Below are positions 34,502 to 42,236 of a DNA stretch of 64,000 nucleotides, piece by piece. The stretch covers positions 3,260,001-3,324,000 of the forward strand of contig CP119325.1 of assembly GCA_029202525.1 (NCBI GenBank), given 5' to 3'. The notes under the pieces are model-generated. The model worked only from the letters and a program-made list of their open reading frames with translations. It was not told the origin of the DNA and did no database searches. Within the stretch, counting starts at the first letter, position 1. Each line of letters starts with the position of its first letter. This DNA comes from Candidatus Pseudomonas phytovorans. GTDB taxonomy: Bacteria; Pseudomonadota; Gammaproteobacteria; Pseudomonadales; Pseudomonadaceae. Both the position numbers and the translations under genes were made by a program.

Positions 34502-34603
34502 CTGTGGGAGCGGGCGTGTCGATGCGTCGAACCGCCGCGAATCAGGCGACTCGGTGGATGGCACCGGCTCCGCCGGTGTTCGCGGGCATGCCCGCTCCCA
34601 CAG
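34502..34603. repeat. Paired REP palindrome after the receptor gene
   Basis: CTGTGGGAGCGGGCG and CATGCCCGCTCCCACAG are the outer arms. CACCGGC-TCC-GCCGGTG forms an inner hairpin. It separates convergent receptor and LysR genes. Confidence 0.8.
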
Positions 34604-34636
34604 GGGCGCGTGCAAGACAGTCGCTCTTGTAGACGA

Positions 34637-35575
34637 TCAGGTTGGCGCAATCGCCCGGCCCAGCTTCTGCGCCTGGGCTTGCAACACCCGCATCAAATGC
34701 ATCGCCGCATGCGACGGCGGCTCGAAGCGCGAATAGACAAAGCTGATGTCGAAGTGAATCTCGTCCGCCAGCGGCACCACCGCCAGGCCGCTGTCTTGCG
34801 CCACGAACTCGTCGATCACGCTGATGCCCATGCCCTGCTTGACCAATGCCACAGCCTCGTTGGCATTGGTAAACGACAACAGTGACACCAACTGCACGCC
34901 GTGCCGCTCGATGTGCCCGGCCAGCAGCTTGCCAAACGGCATGTCGGGCCTGAACAACAGCAGGGCATGGCCTTCCAGTTGCCGCAACGTCAGCGAGGTG
35001 TGCCCGGCCAAAGCGTGGTCCGGTGGCATCACCACCACCATGCGCCCACGCATGAAGGCCTGCGAATGCAAGTGGTCGTGCACCACCGGCAGGGCGGCAA
35101 TCGACAGGTCGACCTTTTTCGACAGGATCTGGTTGGGCATTTCGCCCATCAGCGAGGTTTGCCATTCGATGTTCAGCGACGGTGCCTCCCGCTTGAGCTG
35201 GGCCAGGGCAATCGGGATGACCACCGTCGACAGCGAAGCGCTGCACGAGATGCGCAACTTGCGGTGGCCGCCTGCGCCCAGTGACAGGGCGCATTCGTTG
35301 ACCTCCAGCGCCGCCTGATACACCCGCTCGACTTCACGGAACAGCACCTGCGCCTCGGCCGTAGGCACCAGGCGGTTGTTGATGCGCTCGAACAGGCGGT
35401 AGCTCAAACGCCCTTCGATGTACTGGATCAACTTGCTGACGGCTGGCTGCGATACATACAGCAGCTTGGCCGCCGCGCTGATCGAGCCGGTCAGCATCAC
35501 CGCGCGGAACACTTCCATGTGGCGCAGTTTGAACACCATGGGGCTTGCGTCTGCGCCTTCATTGCCAAGCTGCAT
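34637..35575 (-). CDS. LysR-family regulator of the adjacent catabolic cluster
   Basis: This 312-residue LTTR has an N-terminal winged HTH (FKLRHMEVFRAVMLTGSISAAAKLLYVSQPAVSKLIQYIE, about residues 15-54) and a C-terminal two-lobe effector domain. I keep the ATG at 35575, preceded by AAGGT at 8-9 bases. An inner ATG 12 codons later lacks a site. It is divergent from the amidohydrolase-MFS-SDR-TIM-barrel genes across 147 bases, so it most likely activates them with a pathway intermediate as effector. A short dyad ATTACC-TTC-GGTTAT (35580-35594) overlaps its own ribosome-binding site and may serve autoregulation. Confidence 0.85.
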   Translation of the reverse strand: MQLGNEGADASPMVFKLRHMEVFRAVMLTGSISAAAKLLYVSQPAVSKLIQYIEGRLSYRLFERINNRLVPTAEAQVLFREVERVYQAALEVNECALSLGAGGHRKLRISCSASLSTVVIPIALAQLKREAPSLNIEWQTSLMGEMPNQILSKKVDLSIAALPVVHDHLHSQAFMRGRMVVVMPPDHALAGHTSLTLRQLEGHALLLFRPDMPFGKLLAGHIERHGVQLVSLLSFTNANEAVALVKQGMGISVIDEFVAQDSGLAVVPLADEIHFDISFVYSRFEPPSHAAMHLMRVLQAQAQKLGRAIAPT

Positions 35576-35722
35576 GTGTATTACCTTCGGTTATGGTCTT
35601 TGCCATCTGGATATGAGCGTCAAACACGGCCACGCAGTATCTTGAACCCAGCCAAATCGCCCTTGCGGCGCACAATAACAAGATCTGAAGGCAAGCGCAG
35701 TGGCGCTTGTCGGGAGTGCTGC

Positions 35723-36550
35723 GTGAACATCTTTGACGAACCGAAGATCGATTGCCATAACCATTTGTTTGACCCTGCCCGTTTCCCTTACCACCCCGAC
35801 GCGCCCTATGCGCCCTCCGGCCAGGAAGTCGCCACCCAGGAACAGTTCAGCCGGGTAATGGACACCTACGGTGTACAGCATGCCTTGCTGGTGGGCCCCA
35901 ACAGCGGCTACCACACCGACAACCGCTGCCTGCTGCATGCCCTGGCCACCGGGCAGGGGCGGTTCAAGGGTGTGGCGGTGGTCGAGGCGGATATACACCT
36001 TGATGCGCTCGCCGCACTGCAGGCGCAGGGGGTGGTCGGTATCGCCTTCAACCCCGCGCTGTACGGGGTGGCCAGCCTCAAGGACGTTGGCCGGTTGTTC
36101 GGCAAGCTCGCCGAGCTCGACCTGTTCGCCCAGGTGCAGGTATGCGAAGACCAGTTGCTTGAACTGCGCAGCCTGCTTCAGGGCTCGCGTGCACGCCTGC
36201 TGATCGACCATTGCGGCCGGCCGGACGTGGCGGCTGGCGTGCAGCAGCCTGGCTTCCAGGCGTTGTTGCAACTGGCAGACAGTGGCCGCGCCAGCGTCAA
36301 GTTGTCAGGCATGCAGAAGTTCGCTGCGGCCGATGCGTTGCTGGAGCAGAGCCGTGCCTACGTCCATGCCCTGCTTGAAGCGTTTGGTGCCCAGGCCTGT
36401 GTGTGGGGCTCGGACTGGCCGTTCATTCGCCAGCGCTCGCGTGTGGACTACGGCCCACTGCTGAAACTGGCCGAGCGGTTGATGCCGGATGCCCGGCTAC
36501 GCCACACGGTGATGTGGGACACCCCCCGACGTCTGTTCGGGTTCGCCTAG
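35723..36550 (+). CDS. Amidohydrolase-2 family lactonase-like metal hydrolase
   Basis: This 275-residue TIM-barrel hydrolase of the COG3618/PF04909 group has the metal motif DCHNH (His12, His14), IDHCGRP (His163) and the catalytic aspartate in VWGSDWP (Asp231). Relatives include L-fuconolactonase, galactarolactone isomerase and 2-pyrone-4,6-dicarboxylate lactonase, so ring opening of a sugar lactone is likely. I choose GTG 35723 because GGGAG lies 6 bases upstream and the metal motif then falls where the family has it. It is the first gene of a plus-strand set with an MFS permease, an SDR and a TIM-barrel protein. Confidence 0.82.
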   Translation: MNIFDEPKIDCHNHLFDPARFPYHPDAPYAPSGQEVATQEQFSRVMDTYGVQHALLVGPNSGYHTDNRCLLHALATGQGRFKGVAVVEADIHLDALAALQAQGVVGIAFNPALYGVASLKDVGRLFGKLAELDLFAQVQVCEDQLLELRSLLQGSRARLLIDHCGRPDVAAGVQQPGFQALLQLADSGRASVKLSGMQKFAAADALLEQSRAYVHALLEAFGAQACVWGSDWPFIRQRSRVDYGPLLKLAERLMPDARLRHTVMWDTPRRLFGFA

Positions 36551-36591
36551 AACCTCGTTTTTGCCATTCCAATAACAAGAGAGCAACCGTC

Positions 36592-37941
36592 ATGAACACA
36601 GAACAGAACGCCAGCGTCGGGGTGTTCGACACCCCGGCACGCGCGCAGCAACGCACCCGCACCCGCTTCATGATCCTGGCGCTGATTTCGGGTGGCACCA
36701 TGATCAATTACCTCGACCGCAGCGTGATGGGCATTGCCGCGCCCAGCATCAGTGCCGACCTGGGCCTGAACGCGGCGATGATGGGGGTGATCTTTTCTGC
36801 CTTCTCGTGGACCTACGCAGCAGCGCAGATCCCGGGTGGCATTCTTATCGACCGGCTGGGCACCAAGCTCACCTATTGGCTGGCGCTGACGCTGTGGTCG
36901 CTGTTCACCGGCCTGCAAGGGCTGGCGCAGGGCTTCCTGTCGTTGCTGGGCATGCGCTTTCTGGTTGGGGTGACCGAGGCACCGTGCTTCCCTACCAACA
37001 GCCGGGTGGTGGCTACCTGGTTCCCGCAGAGTGAGCGGGCAAGAGCGACGGGTATCTACACCTTTGCCGAATACACCGGGCTGGCGTTCCTCACACCGCT
37101 GCTGTTCTGGGTGTTGCATGCCTACGGCTGGCGCTTCCTGCTGATGGCCGTAGGCCTGATGGGCATCCTCTATGGCCTGGTGTGGTGGCGCAAATACCAC
37201 GAGCCGCACGAGTCGACCACGGCCAACCAGGCCGAGCTCGACTACATCGCTGCTGGCGGCGGGGTGGTCGATGGTGGGCAGAAAGCAACGGTGTTCCGCT
37301 GGTCGCAGATCCCGGCGCTGCTCAAGCACCGCAACATGCTGGGCATCTGCCTCGGGCAGTTCGCCTGCAACTCCACCAACGTGTTCTTCCTGACCTGGTT
37401 CCCCACCTACCTGGTGACCGAGCGGCATATGCCCTGGCTCAAGGTTGGCTGGGTGGCGGTGCTGCCGTTCATTGCCGCTTCGCTGGGCACCCTGGTCGGT
37501 GGCTGGCTGTCTGACGCCTTGCTGCGCCGTGGCTACTCGCTGAACGTTGCGCGCAAGCTGCCGGTTATCGCCGGGCTGCTGACTGCCTCGGTGATCGTGC
37601 TGGCCAACTACGTCGAGTCAGATGCGCTGGTCATCACCATCCTGTGCATCGCCTATTTCGCCCAGGGCATGTCGGCGCTGGCCTGGATGATCGTGTCCGA
37701 CATCGCCCCCAAAGGTTTGCTGGGCCTCAGTGGGGGCCTGTTCAACCTGTTTGCCAACGCGGCGGGCATCGTTACCCCCCTGACCATCGGCATCATTGTT
37801 TCGCTGACCGGCTCGTTCGTCTGGGCCTTGGTGTTCGTGTCGTCGATCACTGTGTTGGGGGCGCTGTGCTACCTGTTCATGGTCAGCGACCTGCGTCGCT
37901 TGCCGGAAATTCCTTCTGTCGAAAATGGAGCTAAACAATGA
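36592..37941 (+). CDS. MFS sugar-acid transporter
   Basis: This 449-residue, 12-helix permease of the anion:cation symporter family has MINYLDRSVMGIAAPSISADLG, GGILIDRLGTKLTYW and EAPCFPTNSRVVATWFPQSERARATGIY, all typical of hexuronate, galactonate and tartrate importers. The ATG at 36592 follows GAGAGC; the longer frame overlaps the amidohydrolase gene. Its stop overlaps the SDR start. It is clearly related to the hexarate permease at 1806-3170 but sits with different enzymes, so its cargo is probably another sugar acid. Confidence 0.88.
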   Translation: MNTEQNASVGVFDTPARAQQRTRTRFMILALISGGTMINYLDRSVMGIAAPSISADLGLNAAMMGVIFSAFSWTYAAAQIPGGILIDRLGTKLTYWLALTLWSLFTGLQGLAQGFLSLLGMRFLVGVTEAPCFPTNSRVVATWFPQSERARATGIYTFAEYTGLAFLTPLLFWVLHAYGWRFLLMAVGLMGILYGLVWWRKYHEPHESTTANQAELDYIAAGGGVVDGGQKATVFRWSQIPALLKHRNMLGICLGQFACNSTNVFFLTWFPTYLVTERHMPWLKVGWVAVLPFIAASLGTLVGGWLSDALLRRGYSLNVARKLPVIAGLLTASVIVLANYVESDALVITILCIAYFAQGMSALAWMIVSDIAPKGLLGLSGGLFNLFANAAGIVTPLTIGIIVSLTGSFVWALVFVSSITVLGALCYLFMVSDLRRLPEIPSVENGAKQ

Positions 37942-38678
37942 GCCAGTACCTGCAAGGCCAGACCGCGATCGTGACCGGTGGCATGCGTGGCATCGGCCTG
38001 GCGATCGCCCAGCGCCTGCATACCGCCGGCGCCCAGGTAGTTATCTGGGACCTCGCTGTCGATGGTTGGAACAGTATGGAAAACGGCTTTGAGCCAGTGC
38101 TGCGCCAGGCGGTCGATGTGTCGTCGCTGGCCTCGGTGGAGGCGGCTTTTGCCGAGACATTGGCGCGCCTGGGGCAGGTACAGATTCTGGTCAACAATGC
38201 CGGCATCAACGGCCCGGTGGTGGCCTCGTGGGATTACCCGCCAGAGGCCTGGGACAAGGTCATCGCCATCGACCTGAACGGAGTGTTCTATTGCTGCCGC
38301 ACCGTCATCCCGCACATGCGTGAAAACGGCTACGGGCGCATCGTCAACATCGCCTCCATGGCCGGTAAGGATGGCGTGCAGTACATCTCGGCCTATTCGG
38401 CCGCCAAAGCCGGGGTCATCGCCTTCACCAAGGCAGCAGCCAAGGAGCTCGCGCAGGACGGTGTGCTGCTCAACTGCGTGGCACCGGCCATGGTCGAGAC
38501 GCCGCTGATGGCCGAGATGACGGCGGAGCATATTGCCGCGAGCAAGGCCAAGATCCCGATGGGGCGCTTCCTCAAGGCCGAGGAGATCGCCAACATGGTC
38601 AGCTGGATTGCCGGGCCCGAATGCAGCTTTACCACCGGCTTTGTGTTCGACCTCAGTGGCGGGAGGGCGACCTATTGA
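37938..38678 (+). CDS. SDR-family NAD(P)-dependent dehydrogenase
   Basis: This 246-residue classical short-chain dehydrogenase has nucleotide site TGGMRGIG (13-20), NNAG (87-90) and catalytic Ser140, Tyr153 and Lys157 (YSAAK). Asp38 at the end of the second strand favours NAD over NADP. Similar enzymes oxidise sugars, 2-keto-3-deoxy sugar acids or 3-hydroxyacids. It is coupled by ATGA to the MFS gene and by a four-base overlap to the next gene, so the three products are likely made together. Confidence 0.88.
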   Translation: MSQYLQGQTAIVTGGMRGIGLAIAQRLHTAGAQVVIWDLAVDGWNSMENGFEPVLRQAVDVSSLASVEAAFAETLARLGQVQILVNNAGINGPVVASWDYPPEAWDKVIAIDLNGVFYCCRTVIPHMRENGYGRIVNIASMAGKDGVQYISAYSAAKAGVIAFTKAAAKELAQDGVLLNCVAPAMVETPLMAEMTAEHIAASKAKIPMGRFLKAEEIANMVSWIAGPECSFTTGFVFDLSGGRATY

Positions 38679-39505
38679 ATGGCCTGGGCGTGGCGCACCT
38701 GACGGCGCTGGCGCTGGCGCCGGCAAGGCTGGTACGCGAGGCACGCCGCGCCGGGTTCAGTGCGGTGGGGCTGCGCCTGCACCCGGTGATGGCGGGTGCG
38801 CTGGCCTACCCGGTTGCGGCCGGTAGCCAGTCGATGCGCGAGCTGCGGGGCGTGCTGGCAGGTGAAGGCGTGCGTGTGACGGACATCGAGTTTGTGTCGC
38901 TGACGGCGCACACCCGGGTTGCGGACTACCAGGCGCTGTTGGCCGCAGGTGCCGAGCTGGGCGCGCAGAGCTTGACAGTGTCCGGCGACGATGAAGATGT
39001 TGCGCGGTTGACCGGCAACTTCGCAGTGCTGTGTGAAATGGCGCGTGGCCATGGCCTGCGCGTTGACCTGGAGTTCATGCGCTGGCGGCCGGTGGCGACT
39101 TTGCAACAGGCTTGCGCGGTGGTGGCCGGGGCGGGGCAGGGCAACGGTGGTGTGCTGATCGATGCCTTGCACCTGTTCCGCTCCGGTGGCCAAGTGTCCG
39201 ACATCGCGGCAGTCGACCCGCGTTGGCTGCGTGCGGTGCAACTGTGTGATGCACCGATGTTGGCGCCCGCTGAGGCGCTGATCATCCCGGAGGCGCGCGA
39301 GGGCCGTTTGCTGCCGGGGCAAGGGCAGCTGCCGCTGGCAGCATTGCTGGCGGCATTGCCGGGGGACATGGACATCAGCGTGGAAGTACCGTCTGCCGGC
39401 TTGCCTGCTGAACAGCGGCTGCAAGCGGCGGCGCAGGTAACCCATGCCTGGCTGCATGGCAGGCGACCGGTGCCGCCCGCTGCGCAGGTTGCCGGTCACT
39501 CCTGA
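38675..39505 (+). CDS. Xylose-isomerase-like TIM-barrel protein
   Basis: This 276-residue protein resembles the AP-endonuclease-2/sugar-epimerase superfamily (PF01261). Acidic and histidine residues fall where the metal ligands usually lie: Glu133 in VDLEFM, Asp163 and His166 in LIDALH, Glu237 in ISVEVP. I start it at TTG 38675, which overlaps the SDR stop (TTGA) and has GGGAGGG about 8 bases upstream; no ATG fits. Relatives include hydroxypyruvate isomerase, sugar 3-epimerases and 3-dehydroshikimate dehydratase, so the reaction remains open. Its 3' end overlaps the convergent Rid-family gene by 10 bases. Confidence 0.78.
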   Translation: MNGLGVAHLTALALAPARLVREARRAGFSAVGLRLHPVMAGALAYPVAAGSQSMRELRGVLAGEGVRVTDIEFVSLTAHTRVADYQALLAAGAELGAQSLTVSGDDEDVARLTGNFAVLCEMARGHGLRVDLEFMRWRPVATLQQACAVVAGAGQGNGGVLIDALHLFRSGGQVSDIAAVDPRWLRAVQLCDAPMLAPAEALIIPEAREGRLLPGQGQLPLAALLAALPGDMDISVEVPSAGLPAEQRLQAAAQVTHAWLHGRRPVPPAAQVAGHS

Positions 39506-39912
39506 TCCGGTACCACGGCGATCACGTCGATCTCCATCAGCCACTCGGCCTGGGCCAACCCGGCCACCACCAGCCCGGTGGAGATCGGGAACACACCCTT
39601 CAGCCACTTGCCCACTTCCTTGTACACCGGCTCGCGGAAGCGCGGGTCGGTGATGTAGGTGGTGGTCTTGACGATGTGCGACAGGTCCGAGCCGGCTTCT
39701 TCAAGCAACTGCTTGACGTTCTTCATCGCCTGTTCGGCCTGTGCCTGAGGGTCACCCAGGCCCACCAGCTTGCCTTCGAAGTCGGTACCGACCTGGCCGC
39801 GTACATAAATGGTATTACCGGCCCGTACAGCCTGGCACAGGTCGTTGTCCAGGGTCTGGTTGGGGTAGGTGACCTTGGTGTTGAACATGCGGATGCGAGT
39901 ATGGGTAGGCAT
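39496..39912 (-). CDS. Rid-family (RidA-like) protein lacking the catalytic arginine
   Basis: This 138-residue YjgF/YER057c/UK114-type protein trimerises in known relatives. NTIYVRGQVGTDFEGKLVGLGDPQAQAEQAMKNVKQLL is the typical first half. At the place where archetypal RidA has the substrate-binding arginine (FPARSxV), this one reads FPISTGL (Ser111), so it may belong to a Rid branch without standard imine deaminase activity. The ATG overlaps the TGA of the upstream monooxygenase gene, and GGAG lies 7 bases before it, so the two are coupled. Rid proteins hydrolyse reactive imines, a likely product of an amine-oxidising flavoenzyme. Confidence 0.85.
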   Translation of the reverse strand: MPTHTRIRMFNTKVTYPNQTLDNDLCQAVRAGNTIYVRGQVGTDFEGKLVGLGDPQAQAEQAMKNVKQLLEEAGSDLSHIVKTTTYITDPRFREPVYKEVGKWLKGVFPISTGLVVAGLAQAEWLMEIDVIAVVPDQE

Positions 39913-41231
39913 CAGTGGGCTCCGAGGGTGCTGACGTTGCTGATCGTGTTGGCTTGCTGCTCATCCGCTTCGCGCTGCTCGCGGTCGCGGTAGGCCAGGT
40001 AGGTGCGTTGCGTGGCGATGTGGCCGGCGACGTGCTTGGCGTCGTGCCATACGCCCCAGATGAAAGAAGAACCACGGCGCGACAGCCACGGCAGGCCAAG
40101 GAAGTACACGCCAGGTTCGCGGGCCACGCCGCGCTGGTGCTGGGGCTTGCCGTTGGCATCGAAGGTGTCCACCTGCAGCCAGCTGAAGTCCACGCCGTAA
40201 CCGGTGGCCCAGATGATGCTGGTGATGCCGGCCTTGGCCAGGTCCAGCTCACGCAGCGGGTTGCTCATGCAGGCCGGGTCGGCCAGGCGTGTGCGGGCTT
40301 CGGGTTCTTCCGGCAGGTCCAGGCCGTTGCTTTCGATGTAGGCATCGGCGGCGTCCAGCAGGGCCAGGTAGTTTTCGTCGCCGCGGTTGATGTTCTCGAC
40401 CAAGTTGTCCTGGAAGCGCGCCACGCCGTTCTCGAACGACTGGGTCAGGCCGACCAGGGTCATGCCTTGGTGGGCAAGGGCACGGAAGTCTACGGTGTGG
40501 CCACCGCGGGCGCCGCTGACGGCGATGGTCACGTGCTCGCGGCTGGGCTTGGCGATTTCTGCGTCCCATTCACCCAGCACACCCAGCCACCAGCAGAAGT
40601 CGCGGTTGCGGTAGGCCCGTGGCGGGCGGTCGTGGGCACCGACCGACAGGTACACCTGGCGGCCTGCGCGCATCAGTTCTTCGGCGATCTGCACCCCGGA
40701 AGAACCGGCCCCCACCACCAGCACCGCGCCTTCGGGCAACTGCTCAGGGTTGAAGTAGGCGGCGGAGTGGATCTGGTGCAGGTTACTGTCTTTAGGCGCG
40801 ATGGCCGGGATCACCGGCTTCTGGAACGGGCCGGTAGCAGCGACTACACGATTGGCGCGAATAACCCCTTCGTTGGTTTCGATGGTGAAGCCAGGCCGAT
40901 CGCTGTTGCGCACCACGCGCTTCACTTCGATGCCGGTGCGTACTGGCAGGTTGTACTTGCGTACGTACTGCTCGAAGTAGTCGGCCACCTGTTCTTTGCC
41001 TGCGAAGGCGTCGGCGTCGAGGTTGAATTCCAGGCCCGGGAAGCGGTCGTGCCAGACCGGGCCGTTGGCCACCAGCGAGTCCCAGCGGCCTGAGCGCCAG
41101 GCCTCGGCGATGCGGTTGCGCTCCAGCACCAGGTGCGGCACGCCAAGCTTGTTCAGGTGTTCGCTGATGGCCACGCCGGCCTGGCCGGCGCCGACGACGA
41201 GCGTGTCGATTTCGAGGTTGTTCAGTGTCAT
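39912..41231 (-). CDS. Flavin-containing monooxygenase-like oxidoreductase
   Basis: This 439-residue protein has an FAD site VVGAGQAG (14-19), an NADPH site VVGAGSSG (174-179) and the ATGY motif IIWATGYGVDFSWL near residue 350. These place it with class B flavoprotein monooxygenases of the YUCCA/FMO group (COG2072). I use ATG 41231 (MTLNNLEIDT), with AAGGG about 10 bases upstream; the long upstream frame is noise. It is coupled to the Rid-family gene and divergent from the DUF1028/M20 pair. N-hydroxylation or oxidative attack on an amino compound would fit. Confidence 0.85.
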   Translation of the reverse strand: MTLNNLEIDTLVVGAGQAGVAISEHLNKLGVPHLVLERNRIAEAWRSGRWDSLVANGPVWHDRFPGLEFNLDADAFAGKEQVADYFEQYVRKYNLPVRTGIEVKRVVRNSDRPGFTIETNEGVIRANRVVAATGPFQKPVIPAIAPKDSNLHQIHSAAYFNPEQLPEGAVLVVGAGSSGVQIAEELMRAGRQVYLSVGAHDRPPRAYRNRDFCWWLGVLGEWDAEIAKPSREHVTIAVSGARGGHTVDFRALAHQGMTLVGLTQSFENGVARFQDNLVENINRGDENYLALLDAADAYIESNGLDLPEEPEARTRLADPACMSNPLRELDLAKAGITSIIWATGYGVDFSWLQVDTFDANGKPQHQRGVAREPGVYFLGLPWLSRRGSSFIWGVWHDAKHVAGHIATQRTYLAYRDREQREADEQQANTISNVSTLGAH

Positions 41232-41558
41232 GTCCGAGCCCTTGTTCAGGCGGTTTTTGTAAGGTCGGTTTGGAGGACCGCCGTTGCCTGGAGCCAGACT
41301 AGGGATGCTGCACAAATGGCGAAAATAGTATTTAGCTGGTGCTTGCCGATAAAAACGCGAAGGCCCCGAATTCTTTGGGCCTGCACAGGAGAAACTGGCC
41401 CGAAACAAACGTAGGAGCGAGCTTGCTCGCGATGCGCCGCGCGATCTCAGCCACAGCACAGTATTTTCCTGCTTAACCCCTCGGAAAATGTTGGTTTCGT
41501 GGGGTAGAAGGTTGCGCCCAGAATGGCCTGCATCGCACAGGACAACAGGAGCTTTACC
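41232..41558. other. 327-base divergent promoter gap
   Basis: No gene is seen. The gap lies between the monooxygenase and DUF1028 starts and must hold both promoters. AGGCCC and GGGCCT (41361-41366, 41377-41382) form a small dyad. A repeat of the GAGCGAGC family lies at 41397-41443. Confidence 0.5.
41397..41443. repeat. Palindromic repeat, GAGCGAGC family
   Basis: GGCCCGAAACAAACGTAGGA begins the element; GCGAGC-TT-GCTCGC forms its hairpin and GATGCGCCGCGCG ends it. It matches the arm at 63751-63798 except for A/G at one base and TTGC in place of GCAG in the loop. It is distinct from the GTGGGAGCGGGC repeats. Confidence 0.75.
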
Positions 41559-42236
41559 ATGACCTTCTCCATCATCGGCCGCTGCCAGGAAACCGGCCAG
41601 GTCGGCATCGCCATCAGTTCGTCGAGCATCGCCGTGGGCGCCCGCTGCCCTTGGGTGCGTGCGGGTGTCGGCGCTGTTTCCACGCAGAACATCACCTTGC
41701 CGGCGCTGGGACCACAGATTCTTGATGCCCTGGAGCAGGGCCAGTTGCCGCCCGCTGCTGTGCTGGACCGGGTGCTGAGCGCCAATGGCTGGAGCGAGTA
41801 CCGCCAGGTCACGGTAATCGACAGCCACGGCCAGGTGGCGCTGTTCACCGGTCGCGAGGCATTGGGCACGCACAACGCCGTGGCCGGTGAGCAATGTGCG
41901 GCGGCGGGTAACCTGTTGTCTTCGACCCAGGTGATCGAAGCGATGGTCGCGGCCTTCGAACAGGCCGGCGGGCACCTGGCTGACCGTTTGCTGGCGGCCA
42001 TGCACGCGGCGATGGCCGCAGGTGGCGAAGCCGGGCCGGTGCACTCGGCGGCGTTGAAGATTGCTGGCGAGCTGACCTGGCCACTGGTGGACTTGCGGGT
42101 GGACTGGGCCGAAACCGATCCGATCGGTGTGCTCGACGGCCTGTGGCAAGCGTACCGCCCGCAGATGCAGGATTACGTTACCCGCGCCCTCAACCCGACC
42201 GCCGCGCCAACCTACGGGGTGCCGGGCGATGAGTGA
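41559..42236 (+). CDS. DUF1028 Ntn-hydrolase-like protein
   Basis: This 225-residue protein of the DUF1028 family begins MTFSIIGRCQETGQVGIAISSSSIAVGARCPWVRAGVGAV and contains GREALGTHNAVAGEQCAAAGNLL. The family fold resembles N-terminal-nucleophile hydrolases. If Met1 is removed, Thr2 would be the nucleophile; that is inferred. Function is uncharacterised. AGGAG lies 8 bases before the ATG at 41559. Its end overlaps the M20 deacylase start by 8 bases, so the two hydrolases are co-made and may act on the same amide-containing compound. Confidence 0.83.
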   Translation: MTFSIIGRCQETGQVGIAISSSSIAVGARCPWVRAGVGAVSTQNITLPALGPQILDALEQGQLPPAAVLDRVLSANGWSEYRQVTVIDSHGQVALFTGREALGTHNAVAGEQCAAAGNLLSSTQVIEAMVAAFEQAGGHLADRLLAAMHAAMAAGGEAGPVHSAALKIAGELTWPLVDLRVDWAETDPIGVLDGLWQAYRPQMQDYVTRALNPTAAPTYGVPGDE

